From positions 1 through 64,000 of the forward strand of contig CAKTVB010000005.1 of NCBI GenBank assembly GCA_934621295.1: a stretch of DNA of 64,000 bases, read 5' to 3'. Below are positions 52,398 through 60,920 of the stretch, one piece after another. A model generated the notes under the pieces. The model was not told the origin of the DNA, did not search any database, and saw nothing but the letters and a program-made list of their open reading frames with translations. The DNA comes from an uncultured Collinsella sp. Its GTDB lineage: Bacteria > Actinomycetota > Coriobacteriia > Coriobacteriales > Coriobacteriaceae. A program made the position numbers and the translations under genes. Position 1 is the first letter of the stretch; every line of letters starts with the position of its first letter.

Positions 52398-53537
52398 ATG
52401 GATCAGTCCCTCTTCAAATACGACATCGTGGCCGAGGACCCCAAGACGCACGCGCGCGCAGGCGTTTTGCACACGCCGCACGGCGATGTCGAGACACCCA
52501 TCTTCATGCCTGTGGGAACCAAGGCCAACGTCAAGGGCATTCCCACCGAGACGGTTAAGGCGCTGGGTGCGCAGATCGTGCTCGCCAACACCTATCACCT
52601 GAGCATGCGCCCGGGCGAGGACCTGATTGACGAGCTGGGCGGGCTCCACAACTTCATGAACTGGCACGGCCCCATCCTTACCGATTCGGGCGGCTTCCAG
52701 GTCTTTAGTCATAACGATGCAGTTAAGCTTTCCGATGACGGCGTGCGCTTTATCGTGACCGACTACGATGGTCGCCACGTGTTCTGGACGCCCGAGGACA
52801 ACATGCAGATCGCCATGAAGCTGGGAAGCGACATCTGCATGCAGCTTGACCAGTGCCCCGGCTACCCGGCAACGCGCGCCTACGTGGAGCGTGCCGTGGA
52901 ACTCTCGAGCAAGTGGGCCGAGCGCTGCTACGCCGCGCACACGCGCCCTGACCAGGCTCTTTTTGGCATCGTGCAGGGCGGCATGCACCTGGATTTGCGT
53001 CTGCGCTCACTCAGGCATCTGGAAGAGTGCGGCGACTTCCCTGGCTACGGCATCGGCGGCTACTCCGTGGGCGAGGACCACGAGACGATGTTCGAGACGC
53101 TTACGCCGCTTGCCTCTGAGTACATGCCGCGCAACAAGCCCCGTTACCTCATGGGCGTGGGCAACCCCACCACGCTCGTGCGCGGTGTGGGCGTGGGCAT
53201 CGATATGTTCGACTGCGTGCTGCCTACGCGCACGGGCCGCATGGGCACGGCATTTTCCAGCCAGGGTCGCCTGAACTTCCGCAACGCTAAGTTCGCACAC
53301 GACGATGGCCCCATCGATCCCAAGTGCACCTGCCCGGTGTGCACGGGTGGCTACAGCCGTGCACTCATCCGTCACATGGTCACGCAGAAGGAGATGCTTG
53401 GCGGCATCCTGCTTTCCGAGCACAACATCTACTTCCTGTTGGACCTGATGCGCCGTGCTCGCCAAGCGATTATCGAGGGCCGCTATGCCGAGTTCCAAAG
53501 CGAGTGGATGGCAAGCGAAGGCGCTGCAGACTATTAA
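52398..53537 (+). CDS. tgt: tRNA-guanine transglycosylase (queuine tRNA-ribosyltransferase)
   Basis: Exchanges guanine 34 in GUN anticodons for a queuosine precursor. Family motifs: TPIFMPVGTKANVKG, LANTYHLSMRPG, ILTDSGGFQVFS (catalytic and substrate Asp), GIVQGGMHLDLR, YLMGVGNP, GIDMFDCVLPTRTGR (nucleophile Asp), and the zinc site CTCPVCTGGYSRALIRH. Length 379, normal. The ATG at 52398 has AAGGAG upstream. No queuosine synthesis genes (queC-queF) are nearby. The next gene on the same strand starts 78 bases later. Confidence 0.96.
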   Translation: MDQSLFKYDIVAEDPKTHARAGVLHTPHGDVETPIFMPVGTKANVKGIPTETVKALGAQIVLANTYHLSMRPGEDLIDELGGLHNFMNWHGPILTDSGGFQVFSHNDAVKLSDDGVRFIVTDYDGRHVFWTPEDNMQIAMKLGSDICMQLDQCPGYPATRAYVERAVELSSKWAERCYAAHTRPDQALFGIVQGGMHLDLRLRSLRHLEECGDFPGYGIGGYSVGEDHETMFETLTPLASEYMPRNKPRYLMGVGNPTTLVRGVGVGIDMFDCVLPTRTGRMGTAFSSQGRLNFRNAKFAHDDGPIDPKCTCPVCTGGYSRALIRHMVTQKEMLGGILLSEHNIYFLLDLMRRARQAIIEGRYAEFQSEWMASEGAADY

Positions 53538-53615
53538 GGGTGCGTGCCGCCGCGCCGTGTGGGTGTGCGACGGCCTATACTCACGTTGGGTTATCTGAGC
53601 ATTCGAGGAGCCATT

Positions 53616-54632
53616 ATGGGCAAACTGAGTTATATCGTTCGTTGTATCGCGCACATGGATTATGGCGCGCTGTTCCAAACGGTGGGGGACTGCCACAAGA
53701 AGAGCGGCAAGAACCGCGTGTGGCTATTTGCCGACGTGGTGAAGTGCGGCTTTAAATTTGGCGCTGGCTACAAGGACTACTCGCTGCTGGAGTTCTACAA
53801 CATGAACGACGCGCAGCGCGCCACCTTCGTGACGCGAGGGGTCAATAACACCATCGTGCGCCGCCTGAATAATCCGGAGTATTACCACCTGGTAGACAAC
53901 AAGAATGAGTTCTACGAGTTCTTTAACGAGTACCTGCATCGTGGCTGGCTGCATTTTTCCACCAGCTCCAAGGATGAGTTCCTGGCCTTTATGGAGGGTC
54001 GCGAGCAGATTATCGCCAAGCCGAGCGACCTGTGCTGCGGCCAGGGCGTGGAGAAGCTCAAGGTGGCGGACTTCGATTCGCTCGACGCTCTGTACGATTA
54101 CCTGAAGAGTTCGGGCGCCGACCTGATCGAGGACGTGGTGGTGCAGCATCCTGCTATGGCAAAGATTTATCCGGGTTCGGTGAATACCATCCGCGTGTAT
54201 ACGGTGCGCCCCGAGGATGGCGAGCCCCATGTGATCTATGCGTGCATCCGTATGGGCAACAGCGATCGTCCCGTGGATAACATCAACGCCGGCGGCATGT
54301 ATGCCGTGGTGGACCTAGAGACGGGAAAGATCGCAGGGGCTGCTTGCGACAAGGAGTTTCACGTGTATGAGCGCCACCCGCGCTCCGGAACCGAGTTGCC
54401 CGGCTATCAGATTCCCATGTGGGACAAGGTTATGGACCTGTGCCATGCAGCTGCGGCAAAGATTCCGGGCATGGGCTACGTGGGCTGGGATGTTGCCATT
54501 ACCGAGGACGGTCCGCTGTTCATCGAGGCCAACAACCTGCCCGGTCATGATGCCTTCCCGCAGATGCCGAGTCAGGCCCCCGACCATATTGGCTTCAAAC
54601 CGCAGTTCGAGAAGTACCTCGGCAAGCTGTAG
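53616..54632 (+). CDS. Sugar-transfer-associated ATP-grasp protein
   Basis: 338 residues. ATP-grasp core motifs: EQIIAKPSDLCCGQGVEKLKV, LIEDVVVQHPAMAKIYPGSVNTIRVYTVR, and the metal-binding end GWDVAITEDGPLFIEANNLPGHDAFQMP-like (residues near 305-325). This matches the ATP-grasp group often found in cell-surface polysaccharide loci, where it likely forms an amide or ester on a sugar; here no glycosyltransferases are near. GAGGAG lies before the ATG. It follows tgt without a clear terminator, so the two may share a transcript. Confidence 0.8.
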   Translation: MGKLSYIVRCIAHMDYGALFQTVGDCHKKSGKNRVWLFADVVKCGFKFGAGYKDYSLLEFYNMNDAQRATFVTRGVNNTIVRRLNNPEYYHLVDNKNEFYEFFNEYLHRGWLHFSTSSKDEFLAFMEGREQIIAKPSDLCCGQGVEKLKVADFDSLDALYDYLKSSGADLIEDVVVQHPAMAKIYPGSVNTIRVYTVRPEDGEPHVIYACIRMGNSDRPVDNINAGGMYAVVDLETGKIAGAACDKEFHVYERHPRSGTELPGYQIPMWDKVMDLCHAAAAKIPGMGYVGWDVAITEDGPLFIEANNLPGHDAFPQMPSQAPDHIGFKPQFEKYLGKL

Positions 54633-54681
54633 GTGCTGATAGGGATTTGGGCGCGTTGCCCAGTCCCGACGAGTTGGTTTT

Positions 54682-54746
54682 AGCCGGCCCTTTTGTTTGT
54701 GTGCCGCCCCTTGCAGCGGGCACGTGGACAAAGGGGCCGGCTTTTT
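54682..54746 (+). terminator. Large intrinsic terminator after the ATP-grasp gene
   Basis: 15-bp stem (54682-54696 with 54728-54742, one G-U pair) whose loop contains a second small hairpin, followed by TTTTTG. Confidence 0.82.
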
Positions 54747-54795
54747 GCGTTTTGGGCGGGTTGCCGTGCATGGCAGGCGGGTGCCTGGTCGAAAC

Positions 54796-54932
54796 AATAC
54801 GGTTATGGGTAGGTTGAAGAGAGGATGCTGAGTAGAGGGCTCGTTTGTATGCATGTTTGTGCAGGAAAACGGTTCTTGTAGGCGAGGTCTACTTGCGGCT
54901 TTTGCCGCAACCTACCTATAACCGTATTTTTT
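54796..54932. repeat. 137-bp inverted-repeat element, copy C
   Basis: Arms 54796-54815 and 54909-54928 pair over 20 bp with one G-U. TTTTTTG follows the right arm. The arm sequence differs completely from copies A and B, but the centre has GATGCTGAGTAGAGGGCTCG and GTCTACTTG, as in copy B (46030-46047, 46091-46099). AGTAGA and TCTACT can also pair with each other to give an inner stem. The rest of the gap to 55127 holds no gene I can support. Confidence 0.75.
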
Positions 54933-55127
54933 GATTGCGAGGGCAGGGACTGACGTAGCTGCGGGAGTGCAGCCTGCACAATTGCAGTGCGCTAAACAGG
55001 GCACTTGCCGATTTCCATTCCGTTGTCCGCCATCAAATGTTCGGTGTCACTCTATGATGTGCCCGGCAGACGTGTCCGTGTGACGCGCGGTGCATTTTCC
55101 GATGTTTGAATGTGGGGTAGCTGGGCG

Positions 55128-55778
55128 ATGAAGAATTTAAGGGTCCGGATATCGGTTTATATCTTTGGGCTCTTTGTCATGGCGATTGGCGTTGCGCTTT
55201 CGGTTAGATCGAATCTGGGAGTTTCTCCCGTCAGTTCCATTCCTTATACGATGACCTGCGTATGGGGGATAGAAATGGGAAAGGCGACGATCCTGTTCAG
55301 TATCGCTCTGGTCATGTTGCAGATTCTACTGTTGCGACGTGAGTTTCATCCTGTTCAGCTTCTGCAAATCGTTGCCGGCGTGGTGTTTGGCTACTTTACG
55401 ACGTTCTGCAATTATCTGGTGACGTTTTTGCCAGTGGCCGATCTTATTGTCGTTCGCGTTGCCATGATATTCATGAGCGCATTCTTTGTTGCATGGGGTA
55501 TCTTCCTATACCTCCCCACAAACCTGATCCCTCTGGCGGGGGAGGGCGCCATGCGCGCGGTGTCCCAGGTGACCGGTGTCGATTTTTCCAAGGTCAAGAT
55601 TGGCTTTGACTGCACGATGGTTGCTATCTCGTTGACGATCTGTCTGTTCGTGATTCGTAGCCTAGGCAGCGTGGGCATTGGGACTATTCTTGCGGCCGTG
55701 CTGGTAGGGACGATGCACGGGGTTATCACAAAGCGTTTTGGTGCATTGAAGGATTGGCTGCTGCATCTTAGCTGTTGA
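55128..55778 (+). CDS. YczE/YitT-like integral membrane protein
   Basis: 216 residues with five hydrophobic segments. The motif FVMAIGVALSVRSNLGVSPVSSIPYTM near the start is characteristic of the YczE/YyaS/YitT-like family; others are LFSIALVMLQILLL, IVAGVVFGYFTTFCNYLV, VAMIFMSAFFVAWGIFLYL and GIGTILAAVLVGTMHGVI. Function unknown. The ATG at 55128 is chosen because the hydrophobic segment follows a short basic stretch; an earlier in-frame ATG at 55110 is possible. Confidence 0.85.
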   Translation: MKNLRVRISVYIFGLFVMAIGVALSVRSNLGVSPVSSIPYTMTCVWGIEMGKATILFSIALVMLQILLLRREFHPVQLLQIVAGVVFGYFTTFCNYLVTFLPVADLIVVRVAMIFMSAFFVAWGIFLYLPTNLIPLAGEGAMRAVSQVTGVDFSKVKIGFDCTMVAISLTICLFVIRSLGSVGIGTILAAVLVGTMHGVITKRFGALKDWLLHLSC

Positions 55779-56145
55779 TTGCGCGGCGGCGCCGTGGCTA
55801 AACCGGTGTTGCAGCAAGTTGCGCCTACCGATTCGTTGCCTGAAGAACCAGAAGGCGACTAAGAAGGGTAAATAGGCAGGCTGCAATCGCTTTGTCCTGA
55901 GGTTTTCCCCGGACGCGTCAGGGCTTACCGTGCGCCCCCGTTAGCGGGGGGTCCTTGTCCTTTCATTGACGCATCATCTGTTGTCCCGGAGCTTTCAGCA
56001 GTTTAATCAGGTGACGTTTCGGGCCCATTCTAGCCGTCTCTGCGGCATTTCCTGCTGTTTCAGCGCTGGAAATAAAATAGAAAGGTTACCGGCCCTATGA
56101 TGCATATTGTAGAACCTGCAAGGGCATCGAGTGGAAGGAGTCCAA
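55779..56145. other. Intergenic region without a recognised gene
   Basis: About 370 bases. The only clear structure is a short GC hairpin CCCCCG-TTAG-CGGGGG (55935-55950) followed by TCCTTGTCC, which may be a weak terminator. A purine-rich ribosome site at its end belongs to the next gene. Confidence 0.4.
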
Positions 56146-56859
56146 ATGAAGACGAGCATCGAAGGACGTCGAGCTTTGATTACCGGGGCGGGCTCGGGTA
56201 TTGGCAGGGCGGTTGCCCAGCGGTTGAGCGAGCTTGGCTGCGACGTTGTCCTGGTGGGTAGAACCGGCGCCACGCTCAACGAGACCGCCGCCCTTTGTCC
56301 GGGTATCACCAAGACCGTCACCTGCGACCTCACGGACGAGAACAGCATTTTGGCGCTTGTGGGGTACATCCGCGCAACTGGCGGGCTCGATATCCTGGTG
56401 AACAATGCGGGCGTCGTGCAATCGGGGCCGCTGGAGGGCATATCGACCAAAGAGTTCGACGCCGTGATGGCAACGAACGTGCGCGCACCGTTCATCCTCA
56501 TGCGCGAGACGCTGCCGCTTCTTAAAGCCTCGCCGGCGCCCGAGATCGTCAACATCTGTTCGGTCGTCGCCCATGAGGGCTATCCCAACCAGAGTGCCTA
56601 TGTTGCGAGCAAGCATGCCCTGTGCGGTCTTTCCAAATCGTTTGCCAAAGAGGTCTTTGAGGACGGCGTCCGCGTTCACCTGATTTCTCCGGGCGGCGTT
56701 TTGACCGATATGGTGGCCAAGGTGCGCCCCGAGATCGTGGGAGTGCCCATGATTGCTCCCGAAGATGTTGCAGATGCGGCGGAGTACCTGCTCACGCATC
56801 GCAGTGATGCCGTTTGCGACGAGATTCGTCTTCACCGTGTGACTAAGGAGCCGTTCTAG
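56146..56859 (+). CDS. Short-chain dehydrogenase/reductase
   Basis: Classical SDR of 237 residues: nucleotide motif LITGAGSGIGRAVAQRLSE, CDLTDE, ILVNNAGVVQSGPLEG, catalytic Ser in NICSVVAHEG, and Y-x3-K in SAYVASKHALCGLSK, followed by LISPGGVLTDM. The D after the second strand is replaced by LVGRTGATL, which fits NADP preference. The substrate is unknown; a sugar or steroid alcohol is possible. The ATG at 56146 has GGAAGGAG upstream. Confidence 0.9.
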   Translation: MKTSIEGRRALITGAGSGIGRAVAQRLSELGCDVVLVGRTGATLNETAALCPGITKTVTCDLTDENSILALVGYIRATGGLDILVNNAGVVQSGPLEGISTKEFDAVMATNVRAPFILMRETLPLLKASPAPEIVNICSVVAHEGYPNQSAYVASKHALCGLSKSFAKEVFEDGVRVHLISPGGVLTDMVAKVRPEIVGVPMIAPEDVADAAEYLLTHRSDAVCDEIRLHRVTKEPF

Positions 56860-56979
56860 GAGCTCGGACCCGCTGCGGGCGATGTTTGTCTGACGGCGCG
56901 TGGATGCATGGCGGCAGCGCGCTCGGCACATTTCTTGTCCACGCGATAGTTTACGATTTGTTAACGAGGAGGTGCCGCC

Positions 56980-57078
56980 ATGTCCATATTCGTTACGGGC
57001 GATTTCCATTCTTGCGGTGACGGGTGGCACGACGGTTGGCGTCGACCCGTTTACCAGGACATTGTTGCTGTGAGGTAG
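56980..57078 (+). pseudogene. 32-codon remnant, metallophosphatase-like start
   Basis: A strong GAGGAGG eight bases before an ATG opens a short frame that begins MSIFVTGDFHSCGDGWHDG. MxIFVTGD-x-H is the usual first strand and metal motif of calcineurin-like phosphoesterases, but the frame ends after 32 codons. It could be a decayed gene or a short upstream frame of the ADP-ribosylglycohydrolase gene 60 bases later. Confidence 0.4.
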
Positions 57079-57138
57079 CATTGGACTGATTGTCGGCTAG
57101 AGGCTGGAAGGAAACTGTCGAGGGCAAGGAGAATCATC

Positions 57139-57924
57139 ATGGCAACCCTTCGAGACTGTATATACGGCCAGGCGGTTGGCGATGCGCTAGGGGTTCCGTT
57201 TGAATTTCGCGAGCGGGATACATTCGAGTGCACCAGGATGGCTGGCTTCGGTACACATGGACAGCCGGCGGGCACTTGGAGCGACGACACGTCCATGGCA
57301 CTTGCGATATGCGGCAGCTATCGCGAAGTGGGGCACATCGATACCGATGACATCCGCACGAGGTTTCTGGCCTGGTATCGCGATGGCGCCTATACGTGTG
57401 ACGGGCTTTTCGACATCGGTAACGCGACGGCGCGTGCGCTCATCGCAGGTCACGGCCTGTCTGGTGAGCGCGATAACGGCAATGGCTCGCTTATGCGCAC
57501 GGTTTCTTTGGCCTTTTTTGATGTGACGGACGATGCGGTTCGCGCGATTTCTGCCATCGCTCATGCGCATCCGACTTCAACCGAGGCGTGCGTGCGAATG
57601 GTGCACGTTGCCAAGGCGCTTGCCGACGGCATGTCGGTTAGTGATGCCGTGGCCATGGGTGGGGTTGACGCAAAGAAGCCGCGCAGCTCGATTAGCTCTG
57701 GGGGATACGTTCTCCATACGTATGAGGCAGCGCTTTGGTGCCTTGCCAACACCTCGAGCTACGCTGAGTGCGTGCTGGCAGCCGTTAATCTTGGTGACGA
57801 TACCGACACGACCGCTGCCGTCGCCGGCGCTCTTGGCGGTATTGTCTACGGTTTCGATGGTATACCTAGCAGCTGGGTGGATGCGCTCAAGGGCAAGGAT
57901 GTTATCGAGGCATGCTTGCCGTAA
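57139..57924 (+). CDS. ADP-ribosylglycohydrolase family protein
   Basis: 261 residues. Metal-binding motifs of the DraG/ARH fold: YGQAVGDALGVPFEF at the start, GTWSDDTSMALAI, and LGDDTDTTAAVAGALGGIVYG near the end. It removes ADP-ribose from a protein or small-molecule target, or is a related hydrolase. AAGGAG lies eight bases before the ATG. It faces a GNAT acetyltransferase gene whose end is 27 bases away. Confidence 0.93.
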   Translation: MATLRDCIYGQAVGDALGVPFEFRERDTFECTRMAGFGTHGQPAGTWSDDTSMALAICGSYREVGHIDTDDIRTRFLAWYRDGAYTCDGLFDIGNATARALIAGHGLSGERDNGNGSLMRTVSLAFFDVTDDAVRAISAIAHAHPTSTEACVRMVHVAKALADGMSVSDAVAMGGVDAKKPRSSISSGGYVLHTYEAALWCLANTSSYAECVLAAVNLGDDTDTTAAVAGALGGIVYGFDGIPSSWVDALKGKDVIEACLP

Positions 57925-57951
57925 AGGGCGGCAGCTTAGGGCGCCTTTCGC

Positions 57952-58539
57952 TTAGCGCGTCAGCTCAAAGGTCAATCCGTCGTAGATGCCTCCACGTACC
58001 TGGCGGATTCCGTCTTTTCGCCTGTATTCTGCGAAGCCGAGCTTTTGTGCTAGCGCGATCATGCGCTCGTTGCCCGGCCAGGTTTGGGTGAAGATACGCT
58101 GGCTGCCATGGGCTTTTAGATAATCGATGAAACCCGTGAGTGCCATGTTGGCAATGCCGCGCCGGCGGTACTGGGGGTCAAACACGCAGATGCCAATCGC
58201 TCTTCCAAGAGGCTCCGCATCGTGGTCGCCCACGATATTGCAGTCGCTATCAATCAGGTAGCTCGCGCACGAGCCTACGTGCTTGCCCTGATAGTCGATT
58301 TCAAAACGGCCGCGAAAGCTCGCGTCGGAATACTCGGATGCTTCGGAAACCCAGCGCCCGAGTTTCTCGACATATTCTTTGAGCTCGCGCTCGCATTGCT
58401 CGGGAGTGCGTCCTTCGTAGAGCCAGGGGGCATCCCAAAGCTGCCATTCGGTCTCGATGGTTTCCCATCGGATGTAGTCGGTGATGTCTTCCTGACGGAT
58501 ATCGCGCAGCGTCACATCGTCATTCGTCTGTATTACCAA
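57952..58539 (-). CDS. GNAT-family N-acetyltransferase
   Basis: VTLRDIRQEDITDYIRWETIETEWQLWDAPW is a typical start of RimJ/RimL-like acetyltransferases; IGICVFDPQYRRRGIANMALTGFIDYL is the acetyl-CoA-binding motif A (R-x-x-G-x-A type), and TWPGNERMIALAQKLGFAEY is motif B. The substrate is unknown. The likely start is TTG at 58539, with GGGGGCG upstream; frames further upstream give a low-complexity extension. It is divergent from the ABC exporter gene, whose region it overlaps little. Confidence 0.82.
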   Translation of the reverse strand: MVIQTNDDVTLRDIRQEDITDYIRWETIETEWQLWDAPWLYEGRTPEQCERELKEYVEKLGRWVSEASEYSDASFRGRFEIDYQGKHVGSCASYLIDSDCNIVGDHDAEPLGRAIGICVFDPQYRRRGIANMALTGFIDYLKAHGSQRIFTQTWPGNERMIALAQKLGFAEYRRKDGIRQVRGGIYDGLTFELTR

Positions 58540-58726
58540 GGCGATTCGCCCCCATACGCGGATTGTGCTGCTTTGAATTGTGGCACAAAGTTGTTTCTGG
58601 AGAATAACGGCTGGGCTTGGCGGAGGCGGGGCAGCTGCCAGGCGCGCCGTCGACGCTGTGCCGGCGCCCGCGCTGCCCTCCGATATGCAACAATAACCAT
58701 TGCCCATTATCAGCGAAAGGAAACCC

Positions 58727-60529
58727 ATGTCTCAGCGAAGCACCAGCCCGCTCAAGCGATCGACCGTGCGTCGAACGCTGCGGCGATTTTGGGATGTTAC
58801 GCGCACGCAGCCGCTGATCGTCTTCCTTTCGGTGTTTTCGTCTGCAGGCTACATTTTCTTGCTCACGTTCGCCAACACCTATGTCATGGCCCTCATCGTC
58901 GACCGTGTTCAAGCTGGTCCCGTGGCGGGCGACCGGGTATTCGAGGTTTTTGGACCGTATATTCTCGCGCTCGTGCTCGTCAACCTATTGGGTCAGATTC
59001 TCTCCAAGCTGCAGGACTATACCGTCTACAAGCTCGAGATCGCCGGCAATTATCATCTGGCACGTCTGTGCTTCGACACGCTCTCCAATCAGTCCATGAC
59101 GTTTCACACCAGCCGTTTTGGCGGATCGCTTGTGAGCCAGACGAGTCGCTTCATGAGCGGCTACACCGGTCTGGTCGACGTAACCGTCTACTCGCTGATT
59201 CCCACGATTACCTCGGTTATTTGCACGGTTGCGGCCCTGGCACCGGTGGTGCCGCTGTTCACGGCGATTTTGGTTCTCATCATGATCGTCTATATCGCGT
59301 TCGTGTGGGTGATGTACAAGCGCATCATGCCACTATCCGCCGCTACGTCTGCTGCGCAAAATAAACTCTCGGGCGTGCTTTCCGACGCCGTGACCAATAT
59401 CTTGGCCGTTAAAACCTGCGGTCGAGAGGACTTTGAACGTGACCTATTCGACACCGCCGACCGTGCCGCGCGCGATGCCGAGACGGTTTCGATGCACGCC
59501 ATGATGCAGCGCAACTTCACGACATCCGGCCTTATCGTTATCACCATGGCCGTGGTGAGCGTCTTTGTTGCAGGTGGCAACGCGTGGTTTGGCATTTCGG
59601 CCGGCGCGCTCGTTATGATTTTCACCTACACGTACAATCTCACCATGCGCCTCAACTACGTGAGCTCAATGATGCAGCGCATCAACCGTGCGTTGGGTGA
59701 CGCCGCCGAGATGACGCGCGTGCTGGACGAGCCGCGCTTGGTGGCAGATGACGAGGACGCTCCCGAGCTCAAGGTAGGCGAGGGCGCGATTGATTTCGAG
59801 CACCTGAGTTTTGCCTATCGCGATGCCGCATCGGGCGAGAGCGTGTTCGACGACCTGACGTTGCATGTGGCGGCGGGCCAGCGTGTGGGCCTGGTGGGCA
59901 AATCGGGCTCGGGTAAAACGACGCTCACCAAGCTGTTGCTTCGCTTGGACGACGTCCAGGATGGCCGCGTGCTCGTGGACGGGCAGGATGTCTCGCGTTG
60001 CACCCAGCAAAGCTTGCGCCGTCAGGTGGCATATGTGCCTCAGGAGGCGCTGCTGTTCCATCGTTCCATTCGTGAGAATATCGCCTACGGGCGCCCCGAT
60101 GCTACTGATGAGCAGATTCACGAGGCGGCCCGTCTGGCTAACGCGACCGAGTTTATCGACCGTCTGCCGCAAGGGTTTGACACCATGGTGGGCGAGCGCG
60201 GCGTTAAGCTTTCGGGCGGTCAGCGTCAGCGCGTGGCTATCGCGCGCGCCATTTTGACCGACGCTCCGATCCTGGTGCTTGACGAGGCGACGTCTGCTCT
60301 CGACAGTGAATCCGAGGCGCTGGTGCAGGAGGCACTCGAGAACCTCATGCGTGGGCGCACCTCGATTGTGGTGGCGCACCGCCTCTCCACGGTGGCGGCG
60401 CTCGATCGCATTGTGGTGCTTGCCGACGGCAAGATTGTTGAGGACGGCACGCACGCGCGGCTTGTGGATGCGGACGGCGAGTATGCGAGCTTGTGGGGCC
60501 GTCAGACCGGTGCCTTCCTGGAAGCGTAG
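58727..60529 (+). CDS. ABC exporter, fused membrane and ATP-binding half-transporter
   Basis: 600 residues. About six membrane helices lie in the first 310 residues (LIVFLSVFSSAGYIFLLTFANTYVMALIV, GPYILALVLVNLLGQIL, LIPTITSVICTVAALAPVVPLFTAILVLIMIVYIAFVW, SGLIVITMAVVSVFVAGG). The ATPase follows: GLVGKSGSGKTTLTKLLL (Walker A), LSGGQRQRVAIARAIL (signature), ILVLDEATSALDSES (Walker B) and VVAHRLSTVAALD. It probably works as a homodimer exporting a lipid, drug or peptide. No partner gene is adjacent. GAAAGGAAA lies before the ATG at 58727. Confidence 0.94.
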   Translation: MSQRSTSPLKRSTVRRTLRRFWDVTRTQPLIVFLSVFSSAGYIFLLTFANTYVMALIVDRVQAGPVAGDRVFEVFGPYILALVLVNLLGQILSKLQDYTVYKLEIAGNYHLARLCFDTLSNQSMTFHTSRFGGSLVSQTSRFMSGYTGLVDVTVYSLIPTITSVICTVAALAPVVPLFTAILVLIMIVYIAFVWVMYKRIMPLSAATSAAQNKLSGVLSDAVTNILAVKTCGREDFERDLFDTADRAARDAETVSMHAMMQRNFTTSGLIVITMAVVSVFVAGGNAWFGISAGALVMIFTYTYNLTMRLNYVSSMMQRINRALGDAAEMTRVLDEPRLVADDEDAPELKVGEGAIDFEHLSFAYRDAASGESVFDDLTLHVAAGQRVGLVGKSGSGKTTLTKLLLRLDDVQDGRVLVDGQDVSRCTQQSLRRQVAYVPQEALLFHRSIRENIAYGRPDATDEQIHEAARLANATEFIDRLPQGFDTMVGERGVKLSGGQRQRVAIARAILTDAPILVLDEATSALDSESEALVQEALENLMRGRTSIVVAHRLSTVAALDRIVVLADGKIVEDGTHARLVDADGEYASLWGRQTGAFLEA

Positions 60530-60587
60530 CGGGCCCGTGCAGGTTGGTTGTCTGCGATGCGCGTCCCGGGCCGCTTTTCTTGTTAAC

Positions 60588-60748
60588 GTGTGGCGGTAAA
60601 TCGTGCAGAATCGGGCCGTATCTAGCCCGGTGGCGTTTCAAAAACCGCCACTCGTCGGGAGATGTTCGAAAAACCGCCACTCATTTGAAACGATGCAGCG
60701 GTCCAAGCGGGCGCCGTGCTCGCAAATGCATCAAAAACCGCCACTCAT
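60588..60748. repeat. Cluster of AAAAACCGCCACTC direct repeats with inverted core
   Basis: Between convergent genes. AAAAACCGCCACTC occurs at 60640-60653, 60669-60682 and 60733-60746; the last two continue AT. The core also appears inverted (GTGGCGGTAAA near 60590) and GTGGCG at 60630-60635 can pair with CGCCAC of the first copy. Spacing between copies is uneven (29 and 64 bases). Confidence 0.7.
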
Positions 60749-60854
60749 CCAGGAACAGCATCGTTCTCGATGGTCGGTATGTCCGTGGCCGCGGCAAGCC
60801 TGTCACTCATTCCGATCCAGCACCGCTCCAAGCTGCGCTACCGCTGCTGTCGAC

Positions 60855-60892
60855 AAAAGGGCGCCGCCGACAGATGCACTGCGGCGGCGCCC
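60855..60892 (-). terminator. Intrinsic terminator of the double zinc-ribbon gene
   Basis: 10-bp stem GGGCGCCGCC/GGCGGCGCCC (60859-60868 with 60883-60892), 14-base loop, then TTTTGTC on the minus strand. Confidence 0.82.
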
Positions 60893-60920
60893 TGGTGCCA
60901 TTTTCTACCGGGTCGCTCGG

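Noticed and set aside
56146..56859. Second hydroxysteroid dehydrogenase
   Set aside because: It is a generic short-chain dehydrogenase; the 12-alpha-HSDH signatures of the gene at 48284 are absent.
60588..60748. CRISPR array
   Set aside because: Only three short repeats with uneven spacing, the core also inverted, and no cas genes.
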